Source: Kosakonia oryziphila
GTDB lineage: Bacteria > Pseudomonadota > Gammaproteobacteria > Enterobacterales > Enterobacteriaceae
Direction: 5' to 3'
Assembly: GCF_900094795.1 (NCBI RefSeq)
Contig: NZ_FMBC01000041.1
Span: forward strand, 1 to 42,738
Length of the DNA stretch: 42,738 bases
Shown: piece by piece, positions 28,343-37,207 of the stretch
How positions within the stretch are numbered: position 1 is the stretch's first letter
Layout of the letters: every line of letters starts with the position of its first letter
The notes under the pieces: generated by a model
The model's input: only the letters and a program-made list of their open reading frames with translations
Databases searched by the model: none
What the model was told of the DNA's origin: nothing
Position numbers and translations under genes: made by a program

Positions 28343-30505
28343 TTATTTGGAATCTGACTTATATTCATATTCGTAGTAGCCGTAATCCTGATATCCGGCA
28401 GCACGGCGGAAGATAGAGTTCAGAATGACCCCTTTGACATGGATGCCGTTTTGCTCGAAGCGGCTGAGGCTGGTTTCCACCTCTTTGAGGGTGTTAACCG
28501 CATAGCGTGCTACCATCAGCGTGGTACCGGCATGACGCCCAACGATGGCCGCATCAGTCACGGCGAGAATAGGTGGCGTATCGATTAGCACCAGGTCATA
28601 GTGTGCGCTTGCCCAGCGGATCAGCTCGCCGAAACGTTCACTCATCAACAGTTCAGAAGGGTTGGGCGGCACTTGCCCGCGAGGGACGAGATGGAAATTG
28701 GCGATCGCGGTAAGTTTGGCGCAGGATGTCATATCCCCTTTGCCGGTCAGTATGTCGGACAGACCATTCACGTTATTGGTGCCGAGCAACTCGTGCGTGT
28801 AGCCTTTGCGTATATCGCAGTCAATGAGCAGCACCCGCTTGTCGGTCTGGCTGATCACCGCCGCCAGGTTGGCGCAGACAAAGGTTTTACCGATTGACGG
28901 GCTGACACCTGTGAGCATTAGCACATTATTGGGGGCCTGCATCATCGCGAAGTGCAGGCTAGTCCGCAGGCTGCGAACCGCTTCTATGGCCAGATCCGTT
29001 GGATTCCCCACCGCCAGCAGTTGACTCTGTTTATAGCGCTTTACGCCCTTAACGGCTTTGACGTTATCGTGTGCTTTTTGCCACTCAGACAGTGGGATGC
29101 TGGCATACACGCTGATGCCGTTCTCTTCGAGCTCCTGCGGACTTTCAATCCCCCGATTAAACAGCGAACGCAGTAGCATGCCGACAATCGAGAGCATCAG
29201 TCCAAGAATGATACTACCGAGAATAATCAGTACTTTTTTCGGTTTCAGCACGCCCGGTTGCGCAATGGCCGGGTCGACAATTCGCACATCACCTACCGTG
29301 CTGGCCTCGGTGATCTCCAGCTCCTGCTGCTTGTTGAGCAGTTGCATATAGACCTGCTGACCGGACTCCACGTCGCGAGTCAGGCGCACAATCTCCTGCT
29401 GCGTTTTCGGCATCGCCGTTACGCGCCCGTTCAATTTGGCCTTTTCATCCTCTAATGCCTGACGCTTTTCCAGCAGGGTACGGTAGGCGGGATGCGTTTT
29501 AGTGAACAGCTTGGAGATTTCCGCTTCTTTAAAGGTCAGATCATTGAGTTGCGCATCTATATTAACCATCAAATCCAGCACCGCTTTGGCTTCCATCTGC
29601 AGGTCGACGGAATCTTTGTCCTGCCGAAACGCGTTGAGCTTATTCTCCGCGACGTCGAGACGGTTTCGCACTTCCGGCAGTTGTTTTGCCAGAAACTCGA
29701 GGCTTTTCGCCGCCTCTTCCGACTTGCGCTTCACATTCTGCTCAAGATAATTGCGGGTAATGCTATTGAGAATATCGCGAATTTTATCGCGCTCCTCTCC
29801 GATAAATGTCAGGTTCAGTACACCGCTATCTTTACCCGTTTCAGTTACCGTCAGGTTATTTTGCAGCGCGTTGATCATGTCGAGCGTGGAAAATTTCATG
29901 AGGGTAAACTCGCTGTCAGGCGAGGCGTGAATAGCGCTCACCATCAGCGTCACATCCCCCTGGTTGAGCAGTTGCCCAACCTGTCCGCGGGCGCTAAATC
30001 CGCCGTCGTTTTCAAGCGTGTAGGCGTTGTTATTCAGCACGGTCAGCGTGAAGGGGTGCTCGTTCATTTCTTTAGGTAAGGTGAACGTTGTCACATCCAC
30101 CGTTTCATTTTGCCTCCCCATCAGACGATCCCACCCGGCACCGATCAGTGGGAAGGTGTTTTTACTCACCGAAATATCCAGATTGAGATCGTCCACGGTT
30201 TTACCGAGCACAAGACGTGACTGAATGAGCTGGATTTCCGCTTCCGACGCCGGCGGCTTGTTGGACAAGACAGAGCTAATATCCTGTACCAGCGAATTAC
30301 CGCTATTTTGTTCGATCTGCACTAAGGCATCTGCGCTGTAAATGGGTGTGGCAAGAAAAGCGTAGAGCGTTGCGAAAGCGGCAAATACGGCGGTAACACC
30401 CAGCACCCACCAGCGCGATTCAATAACAGTACCTATCAGTCGTCCAATATCAATTTCATCATTGCCCATAACCGGTACAGCAGACTGTTTTACTTTTTCT
30501 GTCAT
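28343..30505 (-). CDS. wzc: Exopolysaccharide tyrosine autokinase Wzc
   Basis: Wzc is an inner-membrane polysaccharide co-polymerase and BY-kinase whose phosphorylation cycle controls chain length and export with Wza. The 720 residues match E. coli. It has a first membrane helix near 32-52, a Wzz domain and coiled coils in the periplasm (about 60-420), and a second helix near 428-448. In the kinase domain, Walker A is GVSPSIGKT near 533, Walker A' is VLLIDCDIRKG and Walker B is LVLIDTPP. The C-terminal Tyr cluster (YQDYGYYEYEY) is intact. It overlaps wzb by 4 bp. Confidence 0.97.
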   Translation of the reverse strand: MTEKVKQSAVPVMGNDEIDIGRLIGTVIESRWWVLGVTAVFAAFATLYAFLATPIYSADALVQIEQNSGNSLVQDISSVLSNKPPASEAEIQLIQSRLVLGKTVDDLNLDISVSKNTFPLIGAGWDRLMGRQNETVDVTTFTLPKEMNEHPFTLTVLNNNAYTLENDGGFSARGQVGQLLNQGDVTLMVSAIHASPDSEFTLMKFSTLDMINALQNNLTVTETGKDSGVLNLTFIGEERDKIRDILNSITRNYLEQNVKRKSEEAAKSLEFLAKQLPEVRNRLDVAENKLNAFRQDKDSVDLQMEAKAVLDLMVNIDAQLNDLTFKEAEISKLFTKTHPAYRTLLEKRQALEDEKAKLNGRVTAMPKTQQEIVRLTRDVESGQQVYMQLLNKQQELEITEASTVGDVRIVDPAIAQPGVLKPKKVLIILGSIILGLMLSIVGMLLRSLFNRGIESPQELEENGISVYASIPLSEWQKAHDNVKAVKGVKRYKQSQLLAVGNPTDLAIEAVRSLRTSLHFAMMQAPNNVLMLTGVSPSIGKTFVCANLAAVISQTDKRVLLIDCDIRKGYTHELLGTNNVNGLSDILTGKGDMTSCAKLTAIANFHLVPRGQVPPNPSELLMSERFGELIRWASAHYDLVLIDTPPILAVTDAAIVGRHAGTTLMVARYAVNTLKEVETSLSRFEQNGIHVKGVILNSIFRRAAGYQDYGYYEYEYKSDSK

Positions 30506-30951
30506 GGTTTACCCTGCTCTGCGTTCAGTGCCTGCGCCCACTGGCGAGCAGACAGTTCAAGTAATACGTAAACCGCTTCAAATGCCTCGCGGCTTTTACG
30601 GTACGGATCGGGAATTTCCCGCTCACCGTCCCAATGACCGAAAAGCATCACTTTGCCGCGCATCTCCGGCGCTATTTCACACAAGGTGGTGATGTGACGT
30701 TTTTCCATCGCCAGAATCAAATCGTAATCCCGACACATTCGCCCTGAGATCTGACGGGCACGGTGATCCTCAAGAGAGAGATTGTGGTCTGCAGCCACGC
30801 TTACCGCAGAAGTATCTGCCCCTTTACCGACCAGCGCGTCCAGTCCGGCGGACATCACCGTCAGCGAAGGATGGTAATGTTTTAGCAATCGCTCAGCTGT
30901 CGGAGAACGGCATATATTCCCCACACATACAATTAAGATTTTGTTGAACAT
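30502..30951 (-). CDS. wzb: Low-molecular-weight protein-tyrosine phosphatase Wzb
   Basis: Wzb dephosphorylates Wzc. The start MFNKILIVCVGNICRSPTAE at 30951 gives 149 residues, close to the E. coli protein. The catalytic CX5R loop (CVGNICRS) is at 9-16 and the general acid DPYRKS near 115. An ATG 4 codons upstream overlaps the end of wza and is less likely. It ends 4 bp inside wzc. Confidence 0.96.
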   Translation of the reverse strand: MFNKILIVCVGNICRSPTAERLLKHYHPSLTVMSAGLDALVGKGADTSAVSVAADHNLSLEDHRARQISGRMCRDYDLILAMEKRHITTLCEIAPEMRGKVMLFGHWDGEREIPDPYRKSREAFEAVYVLLELSARQWAQALNAEQGKP

Positions 30952-30956
30952 GGCGG

Positions 30957-32096
30957 TTACCATTTCTGAATGTCACTGGCCGTATTGGTCATATAACGCA
31001 CACCGCTAATGGTCGGCAGCAACTGATTGATCAGACGGTTCCAGCGAGCAACCGGCGCGGTAGTGACATACACCACATCGTGAGGTTGGAGGCGGAACTC
31101 CGTCGCCATAACCAGCGAGGTGGCGTCGGACATATCAAGCTGGTACACATTGGCAATTTTGCCACCGCGCCCTCCCTCGCCTTTCAATGGTCGAATCACG
31201 AAGATGCCGCTGGCGTCAGAAGAGGTCGGATCAATGCCTTCCGCATTGCCCAACGCTTCGGTCAGGGTCATGCCGCTGAAGTCCATTTTTAGAGTGCTCT
31301 GTTTCTTCACTTCTCCCATCACAAAGACTTTCAGATCGTCATTGCGTGGTACGAACAGAATGTCACCGGGATAGAGGAGTCGGTTCTGGCTAAGATCGCC
31401 ATTTTGCATCAGCGCCTGTAGGGAAATATGCTGCTCCTGACCTTTGTGGGTTAACACCACATTGCGCCAATCGGCAGCATCCGTCAGGCCCCCCGCGGCA
31501 TTAATGGCGTCAAGCACGGTGAACGGTACGTTGGTGATTGCCTGCTGACCGGATTTATTTACCTGCCCAGAGACATAAGCCTTCTGCGAGCGGAAAGCGG
31601 CAATATTAACGTCCACCTGCGGGTCAGCGATGTACTTCGCTAAGCGCCCGGTAATATCACTGCGTATTTCACCCAGCGTTTTTCCGACAACGCTGACTTT
31701 ACCGATATAGGGGTAAAACATAGTGCCGTCGGGCTGAACCCAGTTGCCCGTATCGCTCGAACTACGATACTGCCCCGCAGGAGTGGTCAACTCGGGATGA
31801 TCCCAGACGGTGACATTCAGTACATCGCCTGGGCCTACACGATACTGATAGTTAGCGATTTCCTGATCCAGCGACATATTCGGCTGCGCCACGTTGGGGC
31901 GTGGACGTAATTGTTCCACCAGACGCGGCGTTAATGGATAAACATTAACCAGACGGTTAATATCAAAATCAGCGTCTTGCTGTTTGATAACATCTTTCCC
32001 CATTGTCGATATATTACTGCCTGGTAGGGCGGTACAACCGCTGATCAAGCTTACCGACACCAGAAATGGCATCAATTTCAGTTTTAATTTCATCAT
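30957..32096 (-). CDS. wza: Outer-membrane polysaccharide export lipoprotein Wza
   Basis: Wza is the octameric outer-membrane channel for capsule or colanic acid export. The 379 residues match E. coli. It carries a lipoprotein signal with lipobox ISGC (Cys near residue 21), followed by TALPGSN. The PES domain starts near 85 ([21 protein letters not shown]), SLBB domains follow, and the C-terminal amphipathic barrel helix ends in SDIQKW. It is the first gene of the operon, with a JUMPstart element in its leader. Two adjacent ATGs are possible starts. Confidence 0.97.
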   Translation of the reverse strand: MMKLKLKLMPFLVSVSLISGCTALPGSNISTMGKDVIKQQDADFDINRLVNVYPLTPRLVEQLRPRPNVAQPNMSLDQEIANYQYRVGPGDVLNVTVWDHPELTTPAGQYRSSSDTGNWVQPDGTMFYPYIGKVSVVGKTLGEIRSDITGRLAKYIADPQVDVNIAAFRSQKAYVSGQVNKSGQQAITNVPFTVLDAINAAGGLTDAADWRNVVLTHKGQEQHISLQALMQNGDLSQNRLLYPGDILFVPRNDDLKVFVMGEVKKQSTLKMDFSGMTLTEALGNAEGIDPTSSDASGIFVIRPLKGEGGRGGKIANVYQLDMSDATSLVMATEFRLQPHDVVYVTTAPVARWNRLINQLLPTISGVRYMTNTASDIQKW

Positions 32097-32275
32097 TTAT
32101 TATTTATCACTGTCGCAGAGTAATTATCTTGTGCAATTTAAATAGCGAATTTGCCTGTTCTTTTTTAAATTTAAGTTAATCTGTAAATAATTTAATTGGC
32201 ATCCATTCTGGAAAGTTTAAATTTACCAGAAGGCTATAAACAGGCTCATCATACTTAATAGCAGTCCGTCAGATA

Positions 32276-32313
32276 TGCTACCGCCCTTGGCTTTGTTAGC
32301 TACCAATACGCTG
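32276..32313 (-). promoter_or_regulatory. JUMPstart / ops element in the wza leader
   Basis: On the minus strand the sequence starts CAGCGTATTGGTAGCTAACA and ends in GGCGGTAGCAT. This matches the 39-bp JUMPstart consensus of polysaccharide operons, including the ops core GGCGGTAG (32285-32278) that pauses RNA polymerase and recruits RfaH. It lies about 180 bp before the wza start, and the leader between them (32097-32275) has no reading frame of note. The operon is therefore probably still RfaH-dependent, whatever promoter drives it. Confidence 0.9.
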
Positions 32314-32329
32314 ATTAATTTGAATTTTT

Positions 32330-33075
32330 ATAATAATCACCCCCATCAGAATTTTATTCCTGACGATAATGATGCGTGCGAAATGCAGCTTCCTCTCATT
32401 GCTTTCGACGTTTTTCTCCTGACTCATTAGTACGCGTCGGAAACAATTCATCCTGCTATGTGTATTTTTCACATCCTAGCGATAAACCTTAAAATTGGTA
32501 TTATTGATCGCATCAGACTCTTCGTTCCTCGGCTGAATATAAGATTCGTAAAGGCGAGTTTTAAGACAGTTTTTCAGCCATTCGTCTTCATAGCATTTGT
32601 CCCTGTACAAACGCAGCCTGTTACCCGGACTGCCTGTAGCGCGTCGAGCGTATTTTCGACCAATTTTATGTGTGGGTATTTACCCCGACAACAACCAGCG
32701 AAGCGAAAATCTGTTCGCATCTATCATCAGACAGCCTTTTACGTCTTGTCCCCTCCGCCAGTAGGGTTACGATCTGTTTTTTTGAGCCTGCAAGCGGTAA
32801 CTTGGTTATGCAGCCATCCATCGACAACCATGACCAGCCAATGGCATTCAGTTGCTCTCTAGTCAACAATCCATTCTGCCAGAACCGTTAAAAACCCCCG
32901 GCGTACAGCCATTCCTGAAAACTGTGATGGGCAGAGTTTAATGAGAAAATGACGTTTACATTCAGCGCGTTACACTGTAAACCCGTTCTGAGCACAAAGA
33001 AAATGGTGTTCATTGTGGCACGATTATCGATGCGTTTGCGATGCGGGCGAAAAGTCTTAGGCGCTTAGCCTCATC
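32330..33075 (-). pseudogene. Decayed IS5-family transposase upstream of wza
   Basis: Read on the minus strand in several frames, the stretch gives the order of an IS5-family DDE transposase: RPHRKRIDNRATMNTIFFVL (about 33055-32995), SAHHSFQEWLYAGGF, then GWSWLSMDGCITK with the first catalytic Asp (about 32843-32800), KLVENTLDALQAVR, RLRLYRDKCYEDEW, LYESYIQPRNEESDAI, and near the end THSRMNCFRR and FARIIIVRNKIL. It carries several frameshifts and stops and ends just before the JUMPstart element. No intact terminal repeats were identified. It occupies the place where the native colanic acid promoter should be. Confidence 0.75.
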
Positions 33076-33100
33076 CACTGTATGGATATTATGGTAGCCC

Positions 33101-33448
33101 AACTAAATACTACTTTGTCGGTAAAATTAAAATTTGAAGTAAAATTCCAATTAACAATAATTAAACATTAAAAAAACAATAATTCATCAAAATATTTACA
33201 TAAATAACAGTCAAATATTCTGCAATATCGTGATTTTTGTTTTTTTCTGTTAAATATTTTGATTAAAGCAGTGTAATTAGTTTACATATGGGATCTCAGT
33301 ACATGGAGCCTGAAGAATAATGGAGTGAGACAGAAGGTGGCTGGAGGCTGGGCTATACCCAGCATAAACACTCGCTGAGCCTGGAGATAAGTTTGTGTAA
33401 CCAACTGATTTTTATATGTTAAACCCAACATCAAAAGCAAGTCATTTG
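33101..33448. other. AT-rich non-coding stretch
   Basis: About 350 bp, very rich in A/T to about 33290 (runs such as AAAAAAACAATAATT) and less so after. No reading frame, repeat or RNA gene is evident. It separates IS5-family debris from IS256-family debris. Confidence 0.5.
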
Positions 33449-33762
33449 ATGGACGAAAAATAGTTGCAGGCTCTGACTAACAAACGGGTCAAGAATCTTA
33501 AAAACCCTGAATATCTTAGCCAGTTTGATCGGCTGCTGAAGAAAACCAGTGTTGAAGCAGCTCTCAACGCTGAAACGACTCACCTATGAACTACGATAAA
33601 ACTCAGCCCAAATCAGTAGCCAATACCCGCAATGGTTACTCAATAAAAGCCGTTACCACTGTTGATAGCCTACAGGAGCAACCTAAATATCCGCAAATCA
33701 GCAAAAGCTGGCGTGCGCACCGGGAAAACCTCAATACACTCTTCCGTTATCTGCCGGATATC
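33449..33762 (+). pseudogene. IS256-family transposase remnant, internally deleted
   Basis: The frame begins MDEK, hits an early stop, then reads LSQFDRLLKKTSVEAALNAE, the N-terminal signature of IS256-family transposases. A frame change at about 33585 continues as NYDKTQPKSVANTRNGYSIK (the 'HHLGYDK..' region), then jumps near 33680 to YPQISKSWRAHRENLNTLF, which belongs near the C-terminus of these proteins. The DDE core is missing. An ATG at 33586 opens a 91-residue frame that fuses this debris to unrelated downstream sequence. Confidence 0.7.
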
Positions 33763-33763
33763 C

Positions 33764-34044
33764 AGCTAAGTCGTTTTGAGGCGGGTGAGTTGGTGCCCGG
33801 TCAGGTTGTCAAGGCTTCGGAGGTGCCGTGGATGCTGCAGGCGCGCTATGCTGCAGACTAACTGGATATGGAGCTTGAGGAATACAACCGCAGCGGTGAT
33901 CTGCGCCTGCTGCAAACTTTCCTGGCGGATAACGCCCGCTGGCTGAGTACACACACGGATCCGGACAACTATGCCAACCAGGTGGACGTGCTGCACTACC
34001 TGCACAGGGATGCGGAGGCATGCACCTTAATGCCCCGCGCATAA
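33764..34044 (+). pseudogene. Fragment of an unrecognised gene fused to IS256 debris
   Basis: Directly after the transposase remnant the same frame reads LSRFEAGELVPGQVVKASEV up to a TAA at 33859. It then continues in frame for 60 codons (DMELEEYNRSGDL, FLADNARWLSTHTDPDNYAN) to a second TAA at 34042. The composition is that of a soluble, acidic, helical protein. It looks like the C-terminal part of a gene whose 5' end was removed and which then gained a nonsense codon. I do not recognise the family. Its last codons overlap the end of the DigH-like pseudogene on the other strand. Confidence 0.5.
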
Positions 34045-34372
34045 ACCTCTTGCAGCATAAAAGCCAGAGGGTCATAACCGGGTGCTTTGCCCACGGTTCC
34101 GGTCAGCACATCTGACCAGGGCAATATCGAAGAATCCCACAAGGCTGTGCCGTCCGCTTTAACCTGGAAAACACCGTATTAATACCCGTTTTGACCATCT
34201 AATCCAGCGCGTCGGCCAGCCCCTTTTTCTGGGTGCGAATGCGCTCCTCCGCCGTTTCCGTTTTCAGGGGATCCGCTGGCGGCCAGTCAAGACTGAAGAC
34301 CGTAGTCAGCTATATTCCCCGCATCGGCGTTGAGGTTGATGCCGACTCCATACGTTTAACCGGTTCAGATCC
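34018..34372 (-). pseudogene. DigH/YddW-like glycosyl hydrolase remnant
   Basis: DigH (YddW) is an outer-membrane lipoprotein that cleaves denuded peptidoglycan glycans. The minus strand reads LTTVFSLDWPPADPLKTETA (the conserved 'WLTTV.RLDWPP' start, with the Trp codon now TAG at 34312-34310). It continues EERIRTQKKGLADALD, then a second TAG, then MVKTGINTVF. After a one-base deletion it reads QVKADGTALWDSSILPWSDV and PGYDPLAFMLQEVYARGIKV, ending at KVHA. Everything beyond about residue 150 of the family is missing. Two nonsense codons and a frameshift make it a clear pseudogene. Confidence 0.75.
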
Positions 34373-34438
34373 TTTTGAGCACCCGCTCACGCCAGACCAT
34401 TAACAGCCACACGTGTATTTTGTTTGCACCTGTCAGCC

Positions 34439-34600
34439 TCAGCTTTCTCCTTTCGGTTGTGACTGGAGCGGAGAACTGCGATATTTTTCATTCAGTGCGC
34501 GGGCAATGGCTTCGGTTTCTGCATCCGCATTGCGGTTGCTGCATAATCCGGAAACTCCCTGTACAAATCGCCGACTTGGCCCATCCGGGCGATACGGGGG
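34439..34600 (-). pseudogene. C-terminal remnant of an unrecognised protein
   Basis: A minus-strand frame with no start codon runs 53 codons from a stop at 34601 to a TGA at 34441-34439. It ends DAETEAIARALNEKYRSSPL followed by QSQPKGES. It lies between the GH18 gene and the DigH-like remnant, in the same direction. The ending looks like real coding sequence, but the family is unknown and the rest is not visible. Confidence 0.3.
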
Positions 34601-34639
34601 TTAAAACTCCCGGTTCCCCTGCCGTGCGGAACGTTTCGT

Positions 34640-35770
34640 TTATGCATCTGCAGATGAGGTTGCGTGGATTACATCCCATAGGACAGGACTCTCATAAGAG
34701 GCGGCCCAGAATGCCGCACCCCTAAATCCGTATGTCCGGATAAGGGCCAGCCTGTCTATTACGGACTGATTATTGCTGTACCAGACCGTATGTTTATCAC
34801 CCTCTGCGCTAACGTAAGTGAAGGTTTCCTCTTTCTCGGTATCGCTGTAAATCACCTCGCTTTGTGGATACTTATTGCGCAGTCGGATCACATTCTCGTA
34901 GAGAACGCTTTTTACCTTCTCCCCACCCCAGTCACGTCCGTACAGCGGGATACCTATTTCCACCCTGTTCGCGGCGCAGACGTTACGGCGAGTCCAGTCA
35001 CAGATATTTTTCACCCACTGGAATCCGGCCATCGGTCCGGGAGGTGTATTCGGCGCATGCTGGTCGTAGGCCATTACCCGCAACACTGATGCTGTTTCTG
35101 ACAAGGCTTTGTAGTCATAGACTGCGGGAATAAGCTTGCCACGCCAGACGTCAAAATCATCAGACCAGCGGGCCATTACGGTTATGGACAATAGTTTGTT
35201 CACCAGGGACAGTTCTGACGAAATACGCTGGCATAATTCCGTATAAACTCCACGCACCCTCTTTGCAGTCGGTACATCAGTTGTCAGTGCAATGTATTCC
35301 AGGTCCAGATCAATGCCATCATATCCGTTAGCCATCACTTCCTGTCTGACTCTCTCAGCCAGTCTTTGCTGTTCTGAACGGTCAGAAAACAGCCGAATAA
35401 AATCTTCCGGCATTAGCGTGGTAGTAATAGTTGGCGTCACTGAGGCGCCGTTTTTTTTCAGTAGATCACGCGTAGCCTTGTCCGGAATCTTCATACTGTC
35501 TGAGCCGGGTTTTGCTATCAGAATGCCGGCGTCATTAATCTCATACCAGAATGGTGATGCGTTTTTGACGCATTGTTGCTGCAGGGCTTTTAGCGTCGAA
35601 TCCAGCGATTTTTGCATTCGCCAGTTGGGCAACCAGATACTGTTGCTTAACTCTGATATTGTATCTTTATCGTTTATCATTGTTTTTCTCCTTAAACTAC
35701 ATGAACTGGCGATGCCCATCCCCAAAATCATGAAGGCACCTGATATCAGAAATCTCCGTCGATTGTTCAT
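34640..35770 (-). CDS. Exported GH18-type glycosyl hydrolase, probable lipoprotein
   Basis: The protein probably cleaves a GlcNAc-containing polymer (chitin-like or peptidoglycan) outside the cytoplasm. Its 376 residues include the GH18 catalytic motif DGIDLDLE at 151-158 with the acid Glu158, and downstream barrel strands VLRVMAYDQHAP near 232 and IGIPLYGRDWGG near 274. A YdhD/SleL-like single barrel is likely. The N-terminus MNNRRRFLISGAFMILGMGI has adjacent arginines before a hydrophobic stretch and a Cys at 24, suggesting a lipoprotein or Tat-type signal. The ATG overlaps the preceding gene's stop (TGAATG), with GAGGAG as ribosome-binding site. The C-terminus continues to SADA without defect. 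Confidence 0.8.
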   Translation of the reverse strand: MNNRRRFLISGAFMILGMGIASSCSLRRKTMINDKDTISELSNSIWLPNWRMQKSLDSTLKALQQQCVKNASPFWYEINDAGILIAKPGSDSMKIPDKATRDLLKKNGASVTPTITTTLMPEDFIRLFSDRSEQQRLAERVRQEVMANGYDGIDLDLEYIALTTDVPTAKRVRGVYTELCQRISSELSLVNKLLSITVMARWSDDFDVWRGKLIPAVYDYKALSETASVLRVMAYDQHAPNTPPGPMAGFQWVKNICDWTRRNVCAANRVEIGIPLYGRDWGGEKVKSVLYENVIRLRNKYPQSEVIYSDTEKEETFTYVSAEGDKHTVWYSNNQSVIDRLALIRTYGFRGAAFWAASYESPVLWDVIHATSSADA

Positions 35771-36034
35771 TCAACTCCTCTCCATAGAATGCTCCGGGAA
35801 CGCTACCGTCCCTGTATTCGTCTTCACATCGTAGCCATGCCAGGAGTAATCCCCGCCGTCAGAAAAAGAAACTCTGAAATGTGATATATTTTGCATGCGC
35901 CTGTGTTCAGTTTGCGGCATTGTAGTTGTTTTGTAGCAAGCTGAATTATTAGACGGTTGACGCCATGAAAACGGAAAAGCTTTATCAGTAAAGAACGCTA
36001 TTCCCAACAGTACGACAAGATGATTGAGTTTCAC
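35771..36034 (-). CDS. Small secreted protein coupled to the GH18 gene
   Basis: This 87-residue protein of unknown function starts at GTG with an apparent signal peptide (MKLNHLVVLLGIAFFTDKAF) and a polar mature part (ISHFRVSFSDGGDYSWHGYD, one Cys). It ends exactly where the GH18 gene starts (TGAATG), so translation is probably coupled and the two may work together, for example as a partner or inhibitor of the hydrolase. That role is inference. The GTG start has only a weak Shine-Dalgarno, and an upstream start may have been lost. Confidence 0.55.
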   Translation of the reverse strand: MKLNHLVVLLGIAFFTDKAFPFSWRQPSNNSACYKTTTMPQTEHRRMQNISHFRVSFSDGGDYSWHGYDVKTNTGTVAFPEHSMERS

Positions 36035-36911
36035 AAAAACCGTCGCCTACCCAGAACGCGCTGTTATATCTTTATTTATATAAAAATTAAAAATCAAACG
36101 TCCGACTATTTCATTGATTCACTGACACTCAACTTTACATTAGCAAATGCTCCACCAGTATTATTGATGATGGCATTTCCATTTTATTCTTTATGCCCGG
36201 TTTTATTTCAAGAAGCCAGAACCACACAGAAGCAGTAATACCCCGAAACATTATTAACCATTTGTTAAGCATGTGTGGCGGACAAGTACTACCGTTTGCT
36301 TTAATTACAGATAGTCTCCACGACAATTCTTTTTTTGGGTAGTTATATACGCTATTTTTCAATATTTAGTTTTAAATATCACAAAATAATAATTTGCAGG
36401 GTATTATTTCAACAACCAAGAATGTATTCATAGTGACACCAAATTTTTCACCATGACAGACTAAGTTACCACAAGCAGGAAACAGTATTATCTCGTTTCT
36501 TCAGACGTGAAGAAAGTTATTTTCTACTTCCTGTAAATATAAATTTTCAATTCCCCCCCCACACACATCCGTCGAACACAGTAGAGTTAGGTTTATAACA
36601 CCCCCAACCCAAAGAGGTCACCTGAGCAGTCATTGGCTACAGAATGCCACAGTTTTGCTTTCAAAATGCCAATTGAAATGACAGATACACTCCTCCATAA
36701 CTCACACCACGCAACAATTAGGCACAATGATTTTGTACAATCACGCATTTTGCAAGTTTCTGAGAACAATGCAACCAGCGAAATATAAATACTTTCTCAA
36801 AAAAACAGATTAAAAAATCTAAATATGCTGAAATTATCAATCAATATTGCTAAAGGAGATGAGATTGCTCAGGATGCTGACAAGTAAGGTTAAGTGGTAA
36901 TCAGATAACTT
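36035..36911. other. AT-rich region without a recognisable gene
   Basis: About 880 bp of low-GC DNA. Short frames exist on both strands (for example 36135-36362 minus), but none has a good ribosome-binding site or a recognisable domain. A minus-strand stretch reading INNTGGAFANVKLSVSESMK (stop near 36112) has coding-like composition and may be a gene remnant. Confidence 0.4.
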
Positions 36912-37195
36912 ATGAAAAAAGTTCCTAAGCCAGATGACTCAGTAATGGTGAATCCTTTGAATTCGATGGTCAGTCGCGATGCAATCGTTTACAGGCTACG
37001 TAAATATGGATTTATTGAAATCGCCACCCTGAATGATTTCCTTTATTTTTTTGTGGCATTGTTCCAGACCGTGCGAGTTATATTTATATAAAGGAAAAAC
37101 TACAAGAGTGCCTGGATATACATAATAACGGCAGTAGTTATTTTCTCGAAATACACAGACTGGTACGGGATATTGACCATGCCATGACCATATAA
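36912..37195 (+). pseudogene. Small gene split by a -1 frame change at a T7 run, upstream of the LuxR-type gene
   Basis: An ATG at 36912 opens MKKVPKPDDSVMVNPLNSMV followed by RDAIVYRLRKYGFIEIATLN up to a T7 run at 37046-37052. The coherent continuation is one base back: CGIVPDRASYIYIKEKLQEC, then FLEIHRLVRDIDHAMTI and TAA at 37193. The joined product would be 94 residues, soluble and charged. T7 sits in phase as T TTT TTT, so ribosomal -1 slippage is possible; mutation or a sequencing indel is the simpler reading. The stop is followed by AAGGAG and the regulator start 13 bp later, so the two share a unit. The family is unknown. Confidence 0.5.
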
Positions 37196-37207
37196 GGAGC
37201 AATCACT

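Noticed and set aside
32540..32550. RcsAB-box-like sequence TAAGATTCGTA about 445 bp upstream of wza
   Set aside because: The distance is attractive, but on the minus strand these bases lie inside the IS5-family transposase remnant (LYESYIQPRNEESD), and the second half-site does not match the palindromic consensus.
36135..36362. Minus-strand 75-codon frame
   Set aside because: No Shine-Dalgarno, no domain, and a neighbouring frame on the same strand (INNTGGAFANVKLS) looks more like former coding sequence.
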